DNA of 7,977 nt from Methanomicrobiales archaeon (GCA_019136335.1 JAGVUK010000170.1:1-7977); one strand, 5' to 3'; shown: positions 1-5,848, counted from the first letter of the stretch. A program made the numbers and translations. The notes: generated by a model from the letters alone, not told the origin.

Positions 1-1383
1 CTCCCGCTCGTAACGGAGCGTGGTCCCGCCCCGCCCGGGTCCGGTGAGGTAGACGCCGCCGCCGTCGTAGCCGAGGAGGTCGAGCGCCTGGTCAAGCACC
101 GTCTCCAGGAGTTCATCGGGGGTTTTAGCCAGGGCGGATGTGCCGATGATCCTGTTGAGCAGCAGGAGGTGCCGGTTGCTTGCCTGCAACCGCTCCTCCG
201 CCTGCTTCCGGCGCGTGATGTCCCGCATGACGACCTGGACCGCGGGTCTCCCCGCAAAGAGCGCCCGGGTGCCCCGCCCCTCGATGAGGACCGTCGTCCC
301 GTCAAGCCTGACGATCGGCAGTTCGATGAGCGGCGTCTCCTCCCCCTGGAGGTCCCGGGCGGCGATGGACCTGACGATATCCCGGGATTCGGGGTGGACG
401 AAACCAAAGACATCCTTCCCGATTACCTCCCCGGGATCTCGCGCGCCAAGAAGCCTCACGCCGGCGGGGTTGATGTAGGTGATGATATCGTCCCGGTGGA
501 TCAGGATCGTCTCGGCCGAGAACTCGACGAGCGACCGGTACTTCTCCTCGCTCTCCTCAAGCTGCAGCTCCATCTGCTTCAGGGGGGTGCTGTCCAGGAC
601 CCCGGCAAGGAACCCGCGGCAGGCGCCAGAGGCGTCGATGACCGGGGTGGTCGCCACCAGCGCACGGATGCGGGCACCGTCTTTACGGATCAGGTCGATC
701 TCAAAGACCTCGTGCGAGGACTTGTCCAGATCATGCAGGTAGTCTCGCATGTACCCGGCGCCCTCCTCATCGACGAAGAGAGAACCCGGCGCCCCGGTGA
801 CCTCGGCGGCCGGGCAGCCGAGGATCTCGGCCAGTCTCCTGTTGGCGAAGACCACGACACCTTCCCTGTCGATCAGCGCGATCCCCTCGTTCAGGTTCTC
901 GACAAGGAACCGGTACCAATCATCGTTCTGCCGCAGGATCTCGCCTATCCACCTCTGCCCGGCGGTGCCGGAGACAGAATTCCCCCGGAGACCGGGCGGG
1001 CCGGGTGAGAGGCGGACAACCCGCATACCCCGGAACGGCCCGCTCTCGACGGCCCTGCACGAGCAGCAGATCCGGTCGTCCTCGCCGCCCGGCGTCGAGA
1101 GTGTGCACAGGACGTCGGCAGTTCGCGGACGGCCGGAGAAGAGCTCAAGGAGCTCCGTCCTGCACGGCTCTTCAAAGATCCGCGGTGCCAGGGTCCGGCG
1201 GACGAACTGGTCCGCATCGACCCCGCCGGACGCATCCCGGTCGATACCAAGGACGTGCCGGAGGTGCCTGTTGACGCAGGCTACCCGGTTGTCGGGACCG
1301 ACGACAAGCAGCCCCTCGTCGAGTTCGTCCAGGATGGCGGAGAGCGCGCTGATGCTACCGTGGAGAGGCGTGCGTTCGTGCAT
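1..1383 (-). CDS. Multi-PAS/GAF sensor protein (probable histidine kinase), C-terminus cut by the window edge
   Basis: An uninterrupted minus-strand reading frame runs from the ATG at 1383 to base 1 (461 codons) and continues outside. It reads as a signal-sensing protein with no membrane segments in the visible part. PAS1 covers about residues 15-125 (LDEGLLVVGPDNRVACVN), PAS2 about 153-272 (NLNEGIALIDREGVVVFAN), and PAS3 about 280-397, preceded by the usual SEEKYRSLVE linker and closed by RDITRRKQAEERL. A GAF-like domain begins near residue 405 (LLLLNRIIGTSALAKTPDEL). Methanogen proteins of this build usually end in a histidine-kinase-type module, but that part lies outside, so kinase activity is inferred. 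The start is supported by GGTGATC at 1391-1397, 7 nt before the ATG and complementary to the archaeal 16S tail. PAS1 holds a Cys cluster (C93, C106, C107, C109). The gene is divergent from the copper-export unit. Confidence 0.9.
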   Translation of the reverse strand, partial: MHERTPLHGSISALSAILDELDEGLLVVGPDNRVACVNRHLRHVLGIDRDASGGVDADQFVRRTLAPRIFEEPCRTELLELFSGRPRTADVLCTLSTPGGEDDRICCSCRAVESGPFRGMRVVRLSPGPPGLRGNSVSGTAGQRWIGEILRQNDDWYRFLVENLNEGIALIDREGVVVFANRRLAEILGCPAAEVTGAPGSLFVDEEGAGYMRDYLHDLDKSSHEVFEIDLIRKDGARIRALVATTPVIDASGACRGFLAGVLDSTPLKQMELQLEESEEKYRSLVEFSAETILIHRDDIITYINPAGVRLLGARDPGEVIGKDVFGFVHPESRDIVRSIAARDLQGEETPLIELPIVRLDGTTVLIEGRGTRALFAGRPAVQVVMRDITRRKQAEERLQASNRHLLLLNRIIGTSALAKTPDELLETVLDQALDLLGYDGGGVYLTGPGRGGTTLRYERE

Positions 1384-1390
1384 TGGCCGG

Positions 1391-1397
1391 GATCACC
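1391..1397 (-). promoter_or_regulatory. Shine-Dalgarno site of the left sensor gene
   Basis: On the minus strand this reads GGTGATC, a perfect complement to the archaeal anti-SD (GATCACC), with a 7-nt spacer to the ATG at 1383. It decides the start of the sensor gene. Confidence 0.7.
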
Positions 1398-1417
1398 TTC
1401 TTTTCACTTCGGGTTAT

Positions 1418-1440
1418 TTTTATCTCCAGTACAGATAAAA
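1418..1440. promoter_or_regulatory. 8-bp perfect inverted repeat in the sensor promoter
   Basis: TTTTATCT (1418-1425) and AGATAAAA (1433-1440) are exact reverse complements separated by 7 nt. The element lies 35-57 bp before the sensor start and overlaps the AT-rich stretch where its TATA box must be. Candidates on the minus strand are GATAAAAATA at 1415-1424 and ATATTTTA at 1436-1443; the second leaves room for a leader holding the SD. It could be an operator or simply promoter AT-richness. Confidence 0.45.
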
Positions 1441-1459
1441 TATTCCCATGCGGTTCAAA

Positions 1460-1488
1460 CAAATTAGGGTCTGATTCAGACGAATTTG
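1460..1488. promoter_or_regulatory. Two-armed palindrome, candidate operator
   Basis: The core GTCTGATTCAGAC (1469-1481) is a perfect 13-bp palindrome with a single central base. It is flanked by a second pair of arms, CAAATT (1460-1465) and AATTTG (1483-1488), also exact reverse complements, though the gaps between inner and outer arms differ (3 and 1 nt). The dyad is AT-richer than its surroundings. It lies in the divergent spacer just upstream of the likely TATA box of the left sensor gene and about 275 bp before the SHOCT gene. A dimeric helix-turn-helix regulator is the natural reader, but no regulator gene is in the window. Confidence 0.5.
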
Positions 1489-1552
1489 GTATGTTCTGAA
1501 ACTCCTGTGGGCGGATCTGTCCGATTACGAGAAGTATGCTACTGCTCCCGTG

Positions 1553-1560
1553 TTTATAAA
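1553..1560. promoter_or_regulatory. TATA-like box TTTATAAA, user unknown
   Basis: TTTATAAA sits inside the 10-bp palindrome GTTTATAAAC (1552-1561) and matches the archaeal TATA consensus in either direction. Rightward it would start a transcript near 1585, giving a leader of about 180 nt for the SHOCT gene. Leftward it would give a leader of about 145 nt for the sensor gene. No convincing gene begins next to it. Confidence 0.35.
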
Positions 1561-1597
1561 CCTGTTTATTTCATCCGGCGGGCGTCCGCGATCCAAC

Positions 1598-1623
1598 GGG
1601 GGTACGCGCGCGCCCGGATGCCC
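1598..1623. repeat. 26-bp direct repeat, copy 1
   Basis: First of two 26-bp copies upstream of the SHOCT-copB unit. It matches copy 2 (1658-1683) at 23 of 26 positions and shares the core TACGCGCGCG with it. The offset between copies is exactly 60 bp. The alternating CG stretch is self-complementary. Confidence 0.6.
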
Positions 1624-1657
1624 CTTTCGTACCGTCAGTTGAACCCCAAAACATTCC

Positions 1658-1683
1658 GGGGATACGCGCGCGCCTGAATGCCC
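1658..1683. repeat. 26-bp direct repeat, copy 2
   Basis: Second copy, 23 of 26 positions identical to 1598-1623. It ends about 45 bp before the TATA box at 1729, a position suited to a regulator-binding site. The 34 bp between the copies show no similarity to the repeat. Confidence 0.6.
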
Positions 1684-1728
1684 TGGGCCGGGGATGTTGA
1701 GGCAGGCCCCCCGCACCCGGGACGGCCG

Positions 1729-1737
1729 ATATATTTA
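1729..1737 (+). promoter_or_regulatory. TATA box of the SHOCT-copB unit
   Basis: ATATATTTA is an isolated AT-rich block in GC-rich DNA, centred 30 bp before the ATG at 1763. In archaea that spacing places the transcription start at or within a few bases of the start codon, so the mRNA would be leaderless or nearly so. No good SD lies at proper distance, which fits. Confidence 0.65.
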
Positions 1738-1762
1738 CATTCCCGGGAGAGCACTCCACCCC

Positions 1763-2128
1763 ATGGACGGATTCATGCACCCCTACTGGGACGGCCACCA
1801 CATGTTTGAAGGATGGCCCGCGTTCCCGTTCTTCGGGTGGGGCATGATGCTCCTCTGGCTGCTTGTCTTCCTCGTCGTCGGCATCCTGGTCTACCGGGAT
1901 GCAAACCGCCGGGGAATGAACGGCCTGCTCTGGTTCGTCCTCGTCATCCTCCCCATGGTCGGGCTCGTCTTCCTCATCCTCTACCTGGTCATCCGGGAGC
2001 CCGGGGGCGTGCAGCCGGTCGGGGCCGGCGATACAGCGATGGATCGTCTCCGGCAACGCTACGCGCGCGGCGAGATCGATGACGAGGAGTTCCGGAAGCG
2101 CAAGGAAGAACTGGAGCGGGGGGACTGA
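1763..2128 (+). CDS. Small two-helix membrane protein with C-terminal SHOCT domain
   Basis: The protein has 121 residues. A short N-terminal segment rich in Met and His (M1, M5, H6, H12, H13, M14) is followed by a transmembrane helix at about 24-44 and a second at about 54-77. This hydrophobic part resembles the PLDc_N-type membrane module (RDANRRGMNGLLWFVLVILP). A cytosolic SHOCT motif follows at about 92-119 (RLRQRYARGEIDDEEFRKRK), a short domain usually seen at the ends of membrane proteins and thought to mediate binding or oligomerisation. The frame is open upstream to an ATG at 1694, but 1763 was chosen because the TATA box at 1729 lies between them and the residues before M24 look non-coding. 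The gene overlaps copB by 50 nt, so co-expression is near certain. A role as partner or metal-delivery factor for CopB is inference; the molecular function is unknown. Confidence 0.85.
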   Translation: MDGFMHPYWDGHHMFEGWPAFPFFGWGMMLLWLLVFLVVGILVYRDANRRGMNGLLWFVLVILPMVGLVFLILYLVIREPGGVQPVGAGDTAMDRLRQRYARGEIDDEEFRKRKEELERGD

Positions 2129-4094
2129 TACGAACCACAGGGCGCCCGGGGGGCACCACGAGACGCACCCTGCGGAGGCGGGCCGGGAGCAACCGCCGGA
2201 GACCCACCGGCACGGTGCGGAGCACCGCCACGCCCTCGAGGACTTCCGGCGGCGGTTCGTCGTATCGGTCATCCTGACGGTCCCGATCCTTCTCCTCTCG
2301 GTGCCGGTCCGCACACTCCCCGGGATCCCCGTCACCTTCCCGGGCTCGGACTACCTTCTGCTCGCTCTCGCGACCTCCGTCTACCTCTACGGCGGCTGGC
2401 CGTTCCTCGCCGGGATCGTGCGCGAACTCCGGGCGCGGATGCCCGCGATCACCGTCGCCTACGTCTACAGTTCGGCGGTCGTCCTCGGTGTCGTCGGCGG
2501 GGAGGGGTTCTTCTGGGAACTTGCCACCTTAATCGATATCATGCTCCTCGGGCACTGGGTGGAGATGCGCTCGGTCCTCGGGGCGTCGAGGGCGCTTGAG
2601 GAACTCGTCAGGGTCATGCCGTCGGAGGCGCACCTGATCCGGGACGGAGGGACGGACGACGTGCCCGTGGACCGGCTCACGCCGGGCGACCGGGTGCTCG
2701 TCCGCCCGGGGGAGAAGGTGCCGGTGGACGGCGTGGTGGTCGAGGGGGCGACGAACGTCAACGAGGCGATGCTCACCGGGGAGTCGAGGCCGGTCGAGAA
2801 GCGATCCGGGGATGCGGTCATCGGCGGGGCGATCAACGGTGAGGGCTCGATCGTCGTCGAGGTCAAAAACGTCCGGAAGGCACAGGAGAGCCGGTCGCGG
2901 ACCCAGGACCTCGCCGACCGGGCGGCGCTCCTCCTGGTGGTGATCGCCCTCTCGGTCGGCGCGGTGACGTTTGCGGCGTGGTTCGCCCTCGGGGCGGGCG
3001 CCGGGTTTGCGGTGGAGCGGGCCGCGACCGTGATGGTCATCGCCTGCCCCCACGCACTCGGCCTCGCCGTCCCGCTCGTGGTCGCGGTCTCGACGGCCCT
3101 TGCCGCCCATTCAGGGCTCCTCATCCGTGACCGGAGCGCATTCGAGCGGGCGAAAGACCTCCAGGCGGTCGTCTTCGACAAGACCGGAACCCTCACGACG
3201 GGGAGGTTCGGGGTCACGGATATCCTCACCTTCGGCGGCGCCACGGAAGACGACGTCGTCAGGGCGGCGGCGTCGGTGGAGGCGCACTCCGAACACCCGA
3301 TCGCCCGCGCCGTCGTCCGGAGCGCGGAGGAACGGGGTCTCTCCCTCCTCCCGCTCGACACCTTCCGGGCGATACCGGGGAAGGGTGTGGAAGGGGAGAT
3401 CGCCGGCCGGCCGGTCGGGGTGGTCGGCCCCGGCTACCTCGCGGAGCGGGGGATGACGACCGGGGACGGGCGGGTCGAACCGCTCCAGCGGCAGGGCAAG
3501 ACCGTCGTCTTCCTCCTCGAAGACGGTCGGCTTACGGGAGGGCTCGCGCTTGCGGATATCATCCGGCCGGAGTCCGGGGAGGCTGTCCGGCGGCTCAAGG
3601 AGATGGGCATCCGGTGCATGATGCTCACCGGCGACAGCCATGACGTCGCCGCGTGGGTGGCGGGGGAACTCGATCTCGATGAGTTCTTCGCCGGGGTCCT
3701 GCCCCACGAGAAGGCCGCGAAAGTTCGGGAGGTGCAGCGCCGCTACCGGGTGGCGATGGTGGGCGACGGGATCAACGACGCCCCGGCGCTCGTGCAGGCG
3801 GACGTCGGGGTCGCTATCGGGGCGGGGACCGATGTGGCCGTGGAGAGCGCCGATATCGTCCTCGTCCGGAGCGACCCCCGGGATGCGGCGGCGGTCATCG
3901 ACCTCTCGAAGAAGACTTATCGGAAGATGTTCGAGAACCTCCTCTGGGCGACCGGCTACAACGCCGTCGCCATCCCGCTCGCCGCCGGCGTGCTCTTCGG
4001 TGCCGGCATCCTTCTCACCCCGGCGGCCGGGGCGGTGCTGATGAGCGCAAGCACCGTGATCGTCGCGGTGAACGCTCGAATGCTCCGGGTATAG
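2079..4094 (+). CDS. copB: CopB-type copper-exporting P-type ATPase (P1B-3)
   Basis: A 671-residue heavy-metal pump that drives copper (Cu2+, Cu+ or Ag+) out of the cell using ATP. The N-terminus is His-rich (H20, H26, H27, H30, H43, H45, H49, H51), a CopB-type metal-binding segment instead of Cys-based MBDs. Membrane helices lie at about 62-77, 91-113, 122-140 and 144-160. The actuator domain carries TGES at 233-236. Helices at 281-303 and 312-345 follow, the latter with the CPH ion-binding motif (323-325) that marks the P1B-3 class. The catalytic Asp is D367 in DKTGTLT, with the nucleotide-binding SEHP at 404-407, TGDS at 517-520 and the hinge GDGINDAP at 562-569. The last helices carry YN (627-628) and MSAST (655-659), again P1B-3 signatures. 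All catalytic motifs are intact. No ATG, GTG or TTG lies in frame between 2079 and the first helix, so the start must be the ATG inside the SHOCT gene. Confidence 0.93.
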   Translation: MTRSSGSARKNWSGGTDTNHRAPGGHHETHPAEAGREQPPETHRHGAEHRHALEDFRRRFVVSVILTVPILLLSVPVRTLPGIPVTFPGSDYLLLALATSVYLYGGWPFLAGIVRELRARMPAITVAYVYSSAVVLGVVGGEGFFWELATLIDIMLLGHWVEMRSVLGASRALEELVRVMPSEAHLIRDGGTDDVPVDRLTPGDRVLVRPGEKVPVDGVVVEGATNVNEAMLTGESRPVEKRSGDAVIGGAINGEGSIVVEVKNVRKAQESRSRTQDLADRAALLLVVIALSVGAVTFAAWFALGAGAGFAVERAATVMVIACPHALGLAVPLVVAVSTALAAHSGLLIRDRSAFERAKDLQAVVFDKTGTLTTGRFGVTDILTFGGATEDDVVRAAASVEAHSEHPIARAVVRSAEERGLSLLPLDTFRAIPGKGVEGEIAGRPVGVVGPGYLAERGMTTGDGRVEPLQRQGKTVVFLLEDGRLTGGLALADIIRPESGEAVRRLKEMGIRCMMLTGDSHDVAAWVAGELDLDEFFAGVLPHEKAAKVREVQRRYRVAMVGDGINDAPALVQADVGVAIGAGTDVAVESADIVLVRSDPRDAAAVIDLSKKTYRKMFENLLWATGYNAVAIPLAAGVLFGAGILLTPAAGAVLMSASTVIVAVNARMLRV

Positions 4095-4111
4095 GCGGCG
4101 TTCCCGTAGCG

Positions 4112-4189
4112 ATGAGAGGTATGAAGGTGCCGATCATCGTTATCGTGCCCCCGTTCATCACTATGGCAGCGATGCTCAGGACCCGGTAG
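4112..4189 (+). CDS. Possible hydrophobic microprotein after copB
   Basis: A 25-codon frame starts 17 nt after the copB stop; an internal ATG at 4121 (22 residues) has GAGAGGT directly in front. The product (core MKVPIIVIVPPFITMAAMLR) would be one membrane-spanning helix with a basic end. In favour: same strand and close spacing to copB, and 20 of 25 codons ending in G or C as in local genes. Against: very short, no well-spaced SD, no recognised family, and the opposite strand is also hydrophobic here. It may be a small subunit of the pump or chance. Confidence 0.3.
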   Translation: MRGMKVPIIVIVPPFITMAAMLRTR

Positions 4190-4203
4190 CGCCGATCGGG
4201 TTT
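4181..4203 (+). terminator. Possible terminator of the copB unit
   Basis: ACCCGGT (4181-4187) can pair with ATCGGGT (4195-4201), including one G-T pair, around a 7-nt loop, and the stem runs into TTT at 4201-4203. The T tract is short, so this is a weak call. The stop codon of the possible microprotein lies inside it. Confidence 0.3.
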
Positions 4204-4343
4204 CATACGACGGATACACGCCCGGCGCCGGGCGGGGAGGAGACAGGCCCGGAGACAACGGATCCGGTCTGCCGTCCGGCCTGGACCGGTGCATGACCGG
4301 TGTATCCCGGGGCACGGCTTTCTACCGGCTATCGCGAGCACTG

Positions 4344-4369
4344 CCCCCGCCCCGCGGGGGGGGCGGGGG
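4344..4369. repeat. Perfect 10-bp GC-only hairpin
   Basis: CCCCCGCCCC (4344-4353) and GGGGCGGGGG (4360-4369) are exact reverse complements with a 6-nt loop. The stem is all G-C and so very stable in RNA or single-stranded DNA. No T tract follows, so it is not a classical terminator. It continues into G-runs up to 4398. Confidence 0.6.
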
Positions 4370-4495
4370 AGGAGGCCGGAGGCCGGGCGGGGTGGGGGAC
4401 CGAAGAGCCGTCCGGGGATTCTTCTACAGGGACGGGGATGCGGGAGCGGCTCTGCACTCACGGGGCGATCGGTTGAACCGGGAAGCTCAATGCAA

Positions 4496-4513
4496 TCAAA
4501 TAGGGAGCCCTAT
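4496..4513 (+). promoter_or_regulatory. Putative TATA-like box with adjoining palindrome before the PKD-protein gene
   Basis: TCAAATAG (4496-4503) is the best TATA-like stretch before the ATG at 4540 and would start transcription near 4525. Overlapping it is the perfect inverted repeat ATAGGG-AG-CCCTAT (4500-4513), placed where a repressor could block initiation. GGAG at 4526-4529 is the likely SD, with a 10-nt spacer. Confidence 0.4.
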
Positions 4514-4539
4514 CCAGTAGTTACCGGAGACGAGTTCCC

Positions 4540-5364
4540 ATGAGACGCGATACAACAATCCGGATCTTCTCGCTCCTCCTCGTCATCGCCGTGGCGGTTC
4601 CTGCCGTGCAGGCCGCCCTTGTCGTCGATGCGGGGGGCGACCGCACAGTGCTCGCCGGTGAGCCGGTGACCATCCTTGCAACCTACAACGACACCGATCC
4701 CGCCGGGGCGCTGAACATCTCAGCCTCCATCGACTGGAGCACGGCGACGACGGAGGCGGAGGTCGTCCGCGACGACGACCACAACGGCACGGTCCGGGGC
4801 ACCTGCACCTACCCTGCCGCCGGCACCTACGCCGTCACGGTACAGGTCATGAACAACGCCACGGGCACCCTCGCGTGCGACACCCTGAACGTGACCGTGA
4901 GCCCGCAGCCGGTGGAGGTGAAGGCCGCCCCAAAGACCCTGAACCAGAAGAGCAACGGTATCATGACCATCTTCGTCAGCCTTGCGGGCTGGCTCGGGTT
5001 CGGTGATGCCGACCGCAGGGACGTGGCTGCAGCGGATCTCACGGAGTTTACGATCGGAGACGCGATGCCGGAGAAGGTCAACGTCTGCGCAAAGGACGGC
5101 GGCACGCTCATCCTGAAGTACCGGCGGGCGGACCTCGACCTTGCCGCGGGCGACGGCAACCTGACCGTGGCCGGGAGCGTCGCGACGGAGAACGGTAACG
5201 TCTCGGTTGCCGGCAGCAGTGCCGTATCCGTGATCAACCCGGGCAACGGGAAGAAGAACGGGAACGGCGACGGGTCTGCCGATGCCGCGAAGGTGAAGGA
5301 GAAAGACCGGAAGAATGACCGTGAGAAGCAGCAGGCCGGGAAAGTGAAAGGCCCGGCGCCGTAA
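4540..5364 (+). CDS. Secreted PKD-domain protein with second beta-rich domain and charged tail
   Basis: A 274-residue exported protein. Residues 1-26 form a Sec signal peptide (RR, hydrophobic core SLLLVIAVAVPA, likely cleavage after VQA). A PKD-like Ig fold spans about 28-121, with the AGGDRTVLAGEPV opening and the YPAAGTYAVTVQV strand typical of PKD repeats. A second domain spans about 127-233 (PKTLNQKSNGIMTIFVSL, later ILKYRRADLDLAAG) and resembles the domain that begins with a 'PxTLNxKSxG' motif in archaeal and bacterial surface proteins. The last 40 residues are Gly, Asn, Lys, Asp and Glu rich and look disordered. Seven N-x-S/T sequons (N50, N59, N82, N106, N117, N207, N220) suit archaeal N-glycosylation. 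There is no C-terminal anchor, so it is probably released or held by other surface proteins. The ligand is unknown. Confidence 0.85.
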   Translation: MRRDTTIRIFSLLLVIAVAVPAVQAALVVDAGGDRTVLAGEPVTILATYNDTDPAGALNISASIDWSTATTEAEVVRDDDHNGTVRGTCTYPAAGTYAVTVQVMNNATGTLACDTLNVTVSPQPVEVKAAPKTLNQKSNGIMTIFVSLAGWLGFGDADRRDVAAADLTEFTIGDAMPEKVNVCAKDGGTLILKYRRADLDLAAGDGNLTVAGSVATENGNVSVAGSSAVSVINPGNGKKNGNGDGSADAAKVKEKDRKNDREKQQAGKVKGPAP

Positions 5365-5372
5365 GACACACC

Positions 5373-5401
5373 GGGGGAGCGGGAGACTCCTCCGCTGTTT
5401 T
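5373..5401 (+). terminator. Weak terminator-like hairpin after the PKD-protein gene
   Basis: Just after the stop, AGCGG (5379-5383) can pair with CCGCT (5391-5395), and GTTTT (5397-5401) follows closely. The stem is only 5 bp, so the call is weak. Confidence 0.25.
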
Positions 5402-5412
5402 GAAGCGTCCTC

Positions 5413-5439
5413 CCGGCGGTTTCCGTACCGGGCCGCCGG
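5413..5439. repeat. 7-bp inverted repeat upstream of mazF-like gene
   Basis: CCGGCGG (5413-5419) and CCGCCGG (5433-5439) are exact reverse complements with a 13-nt loop. They are followed by AATTCTCTTAT (5449-5459). It may add to termination of the gene before it or act as an operator for the next one. Confidence 0.35.
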
Positions 5440-5479
5440 CACGGATCAATTCTCTTATCGGTTCTGGGAGCCAACCTCT

Positions 5480-5848
5480 ATGCCCATGGGGCGGTACGTC
5501 GGCGGAGACGTTCTCCTGGCCCCCGTGCGTATCGGGGGCCTGGGCGAAGAGAAGGTTCGGCCGGTGGTGGTCATCGCGGCAGGAGAGGATGGGGGCCTGA
5601 TCGTCTGCCCGGTTTCGAGCAGCCCGTCCTCCGACGGACCTTCGGTCCCGCTCTCGCTCAACGACTTCGCCCGGGGCGGGCTCGACCTCTTCGCCGAGAG
5701 CTACGTTCTTGCCGCACACCCGTCCGCCATCCGGGCGGCCGACGTCGTCGGGAAGAAAGGCACGCTCCTGCCGGAGGCGCTCGCCGCAATCCGGGGGGCC
5801 ATACCGGCGGTGCGCCACCCCCGCGACGAGAAGCGGCGGCGGGGATGA
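5480..5848 (+). CDS. Solitary PemK/MazF-family endoribonuclease-like protein
   Basis: 122 residues with the MazF/PemK fold signature: GDVLLAPV at 9-16, the KVRPVVVI strand at 25-32 (R27 is the candidate catalytic Arg), IVCPVSS at 41-47 (S46/S47 in the position of the family's Ser/Thr), and the C-terminal SYVLAAHPSAI and GKKGTL blocks. Such proteins cut RNA at short sequences and are normally held in check by an antitoxin. The length is typical. GGGAG at 5466-5470 with a 9-nt spacer supports the ATG at 5480; the ATG at 5486 is the alternative. No antitoxin gene fits the 115 bp upstream, and the gene downstream is on the other strand, so it stands alone. Standalone members may act in something other than toxin-antitoxin control. 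The tail (RHPRDEKRRRG) is strongly basic. The stop lies 4 bp from that of the convergent sensor gene. Confidence 0.82.
   Translation: MPMGRYVGGDVLLAPVRIGGLGEEKVRPVVVIAAGEDGGLIVCPVSSSPSSDGPSVPLSLNDFARGGLDLFAESYVLAAHPSAIRAADVVGKKGTLLPEALAAIRGAIPAVRHPRDEKRRRG

Larger units (their letters stand above)
4190..4539. other. Intergenic region without a recognisable gene
   Basis: About 350 bp between the copper-export unit and the PKD-protein gene. I see no protein-coding frame with a family-like sequence. It holds a 12-bp palindrome CCCGGCGCCGGG (4221-4232), a 10-bp GC hairpin (4344-4369), a G-run tract to 4398, and promoter-like sequence at 4496-4513. Confidence 0.55.

Noticed and set aside
169..1008. 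Long plus-strand frame (279 aa) and other plus-strand frames over 1-1438
   Set aside because: They are antisense to the PAS/GAF sensor, whose minus-strand translation has clear domains; these frames have Pro/Arg/Gly-rich, family-less sequence.
1486..1677. 63-aa plus-strand frame in the divergent spacer
   Set aside because: Its only notable feature is that the two 26-bp repeats translate to similar peptides; there is no SD and no family resemblance.
1598..1683. CRISPR-like pair of repeats
   Set aside because: Only two imperfect copies, no further units and no cas genes; better seen as regulatory direct repeats.
1694..1762. Upstream ATG at 1694 for the SHOCT gene
   Set aside because: It would place the TATA box inside the coding region, and the extra 23 residues are Arg/Pro-rich and unlike the family.
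2465..3707. Minus-strand frames opposite copB (298, 193 and 198 aa)
   Set aside because: Antisense shadows of CopB; composition is Ser/Arg/Asp-rich with no domain.
4015..4543. Frames on both strands across the 4190-4539 spacer (148, 119, 84, 75 aa)
   Set aside because: Low-complexity Pro/Arg/Gly translations caused by the GC-rich hairpin region.
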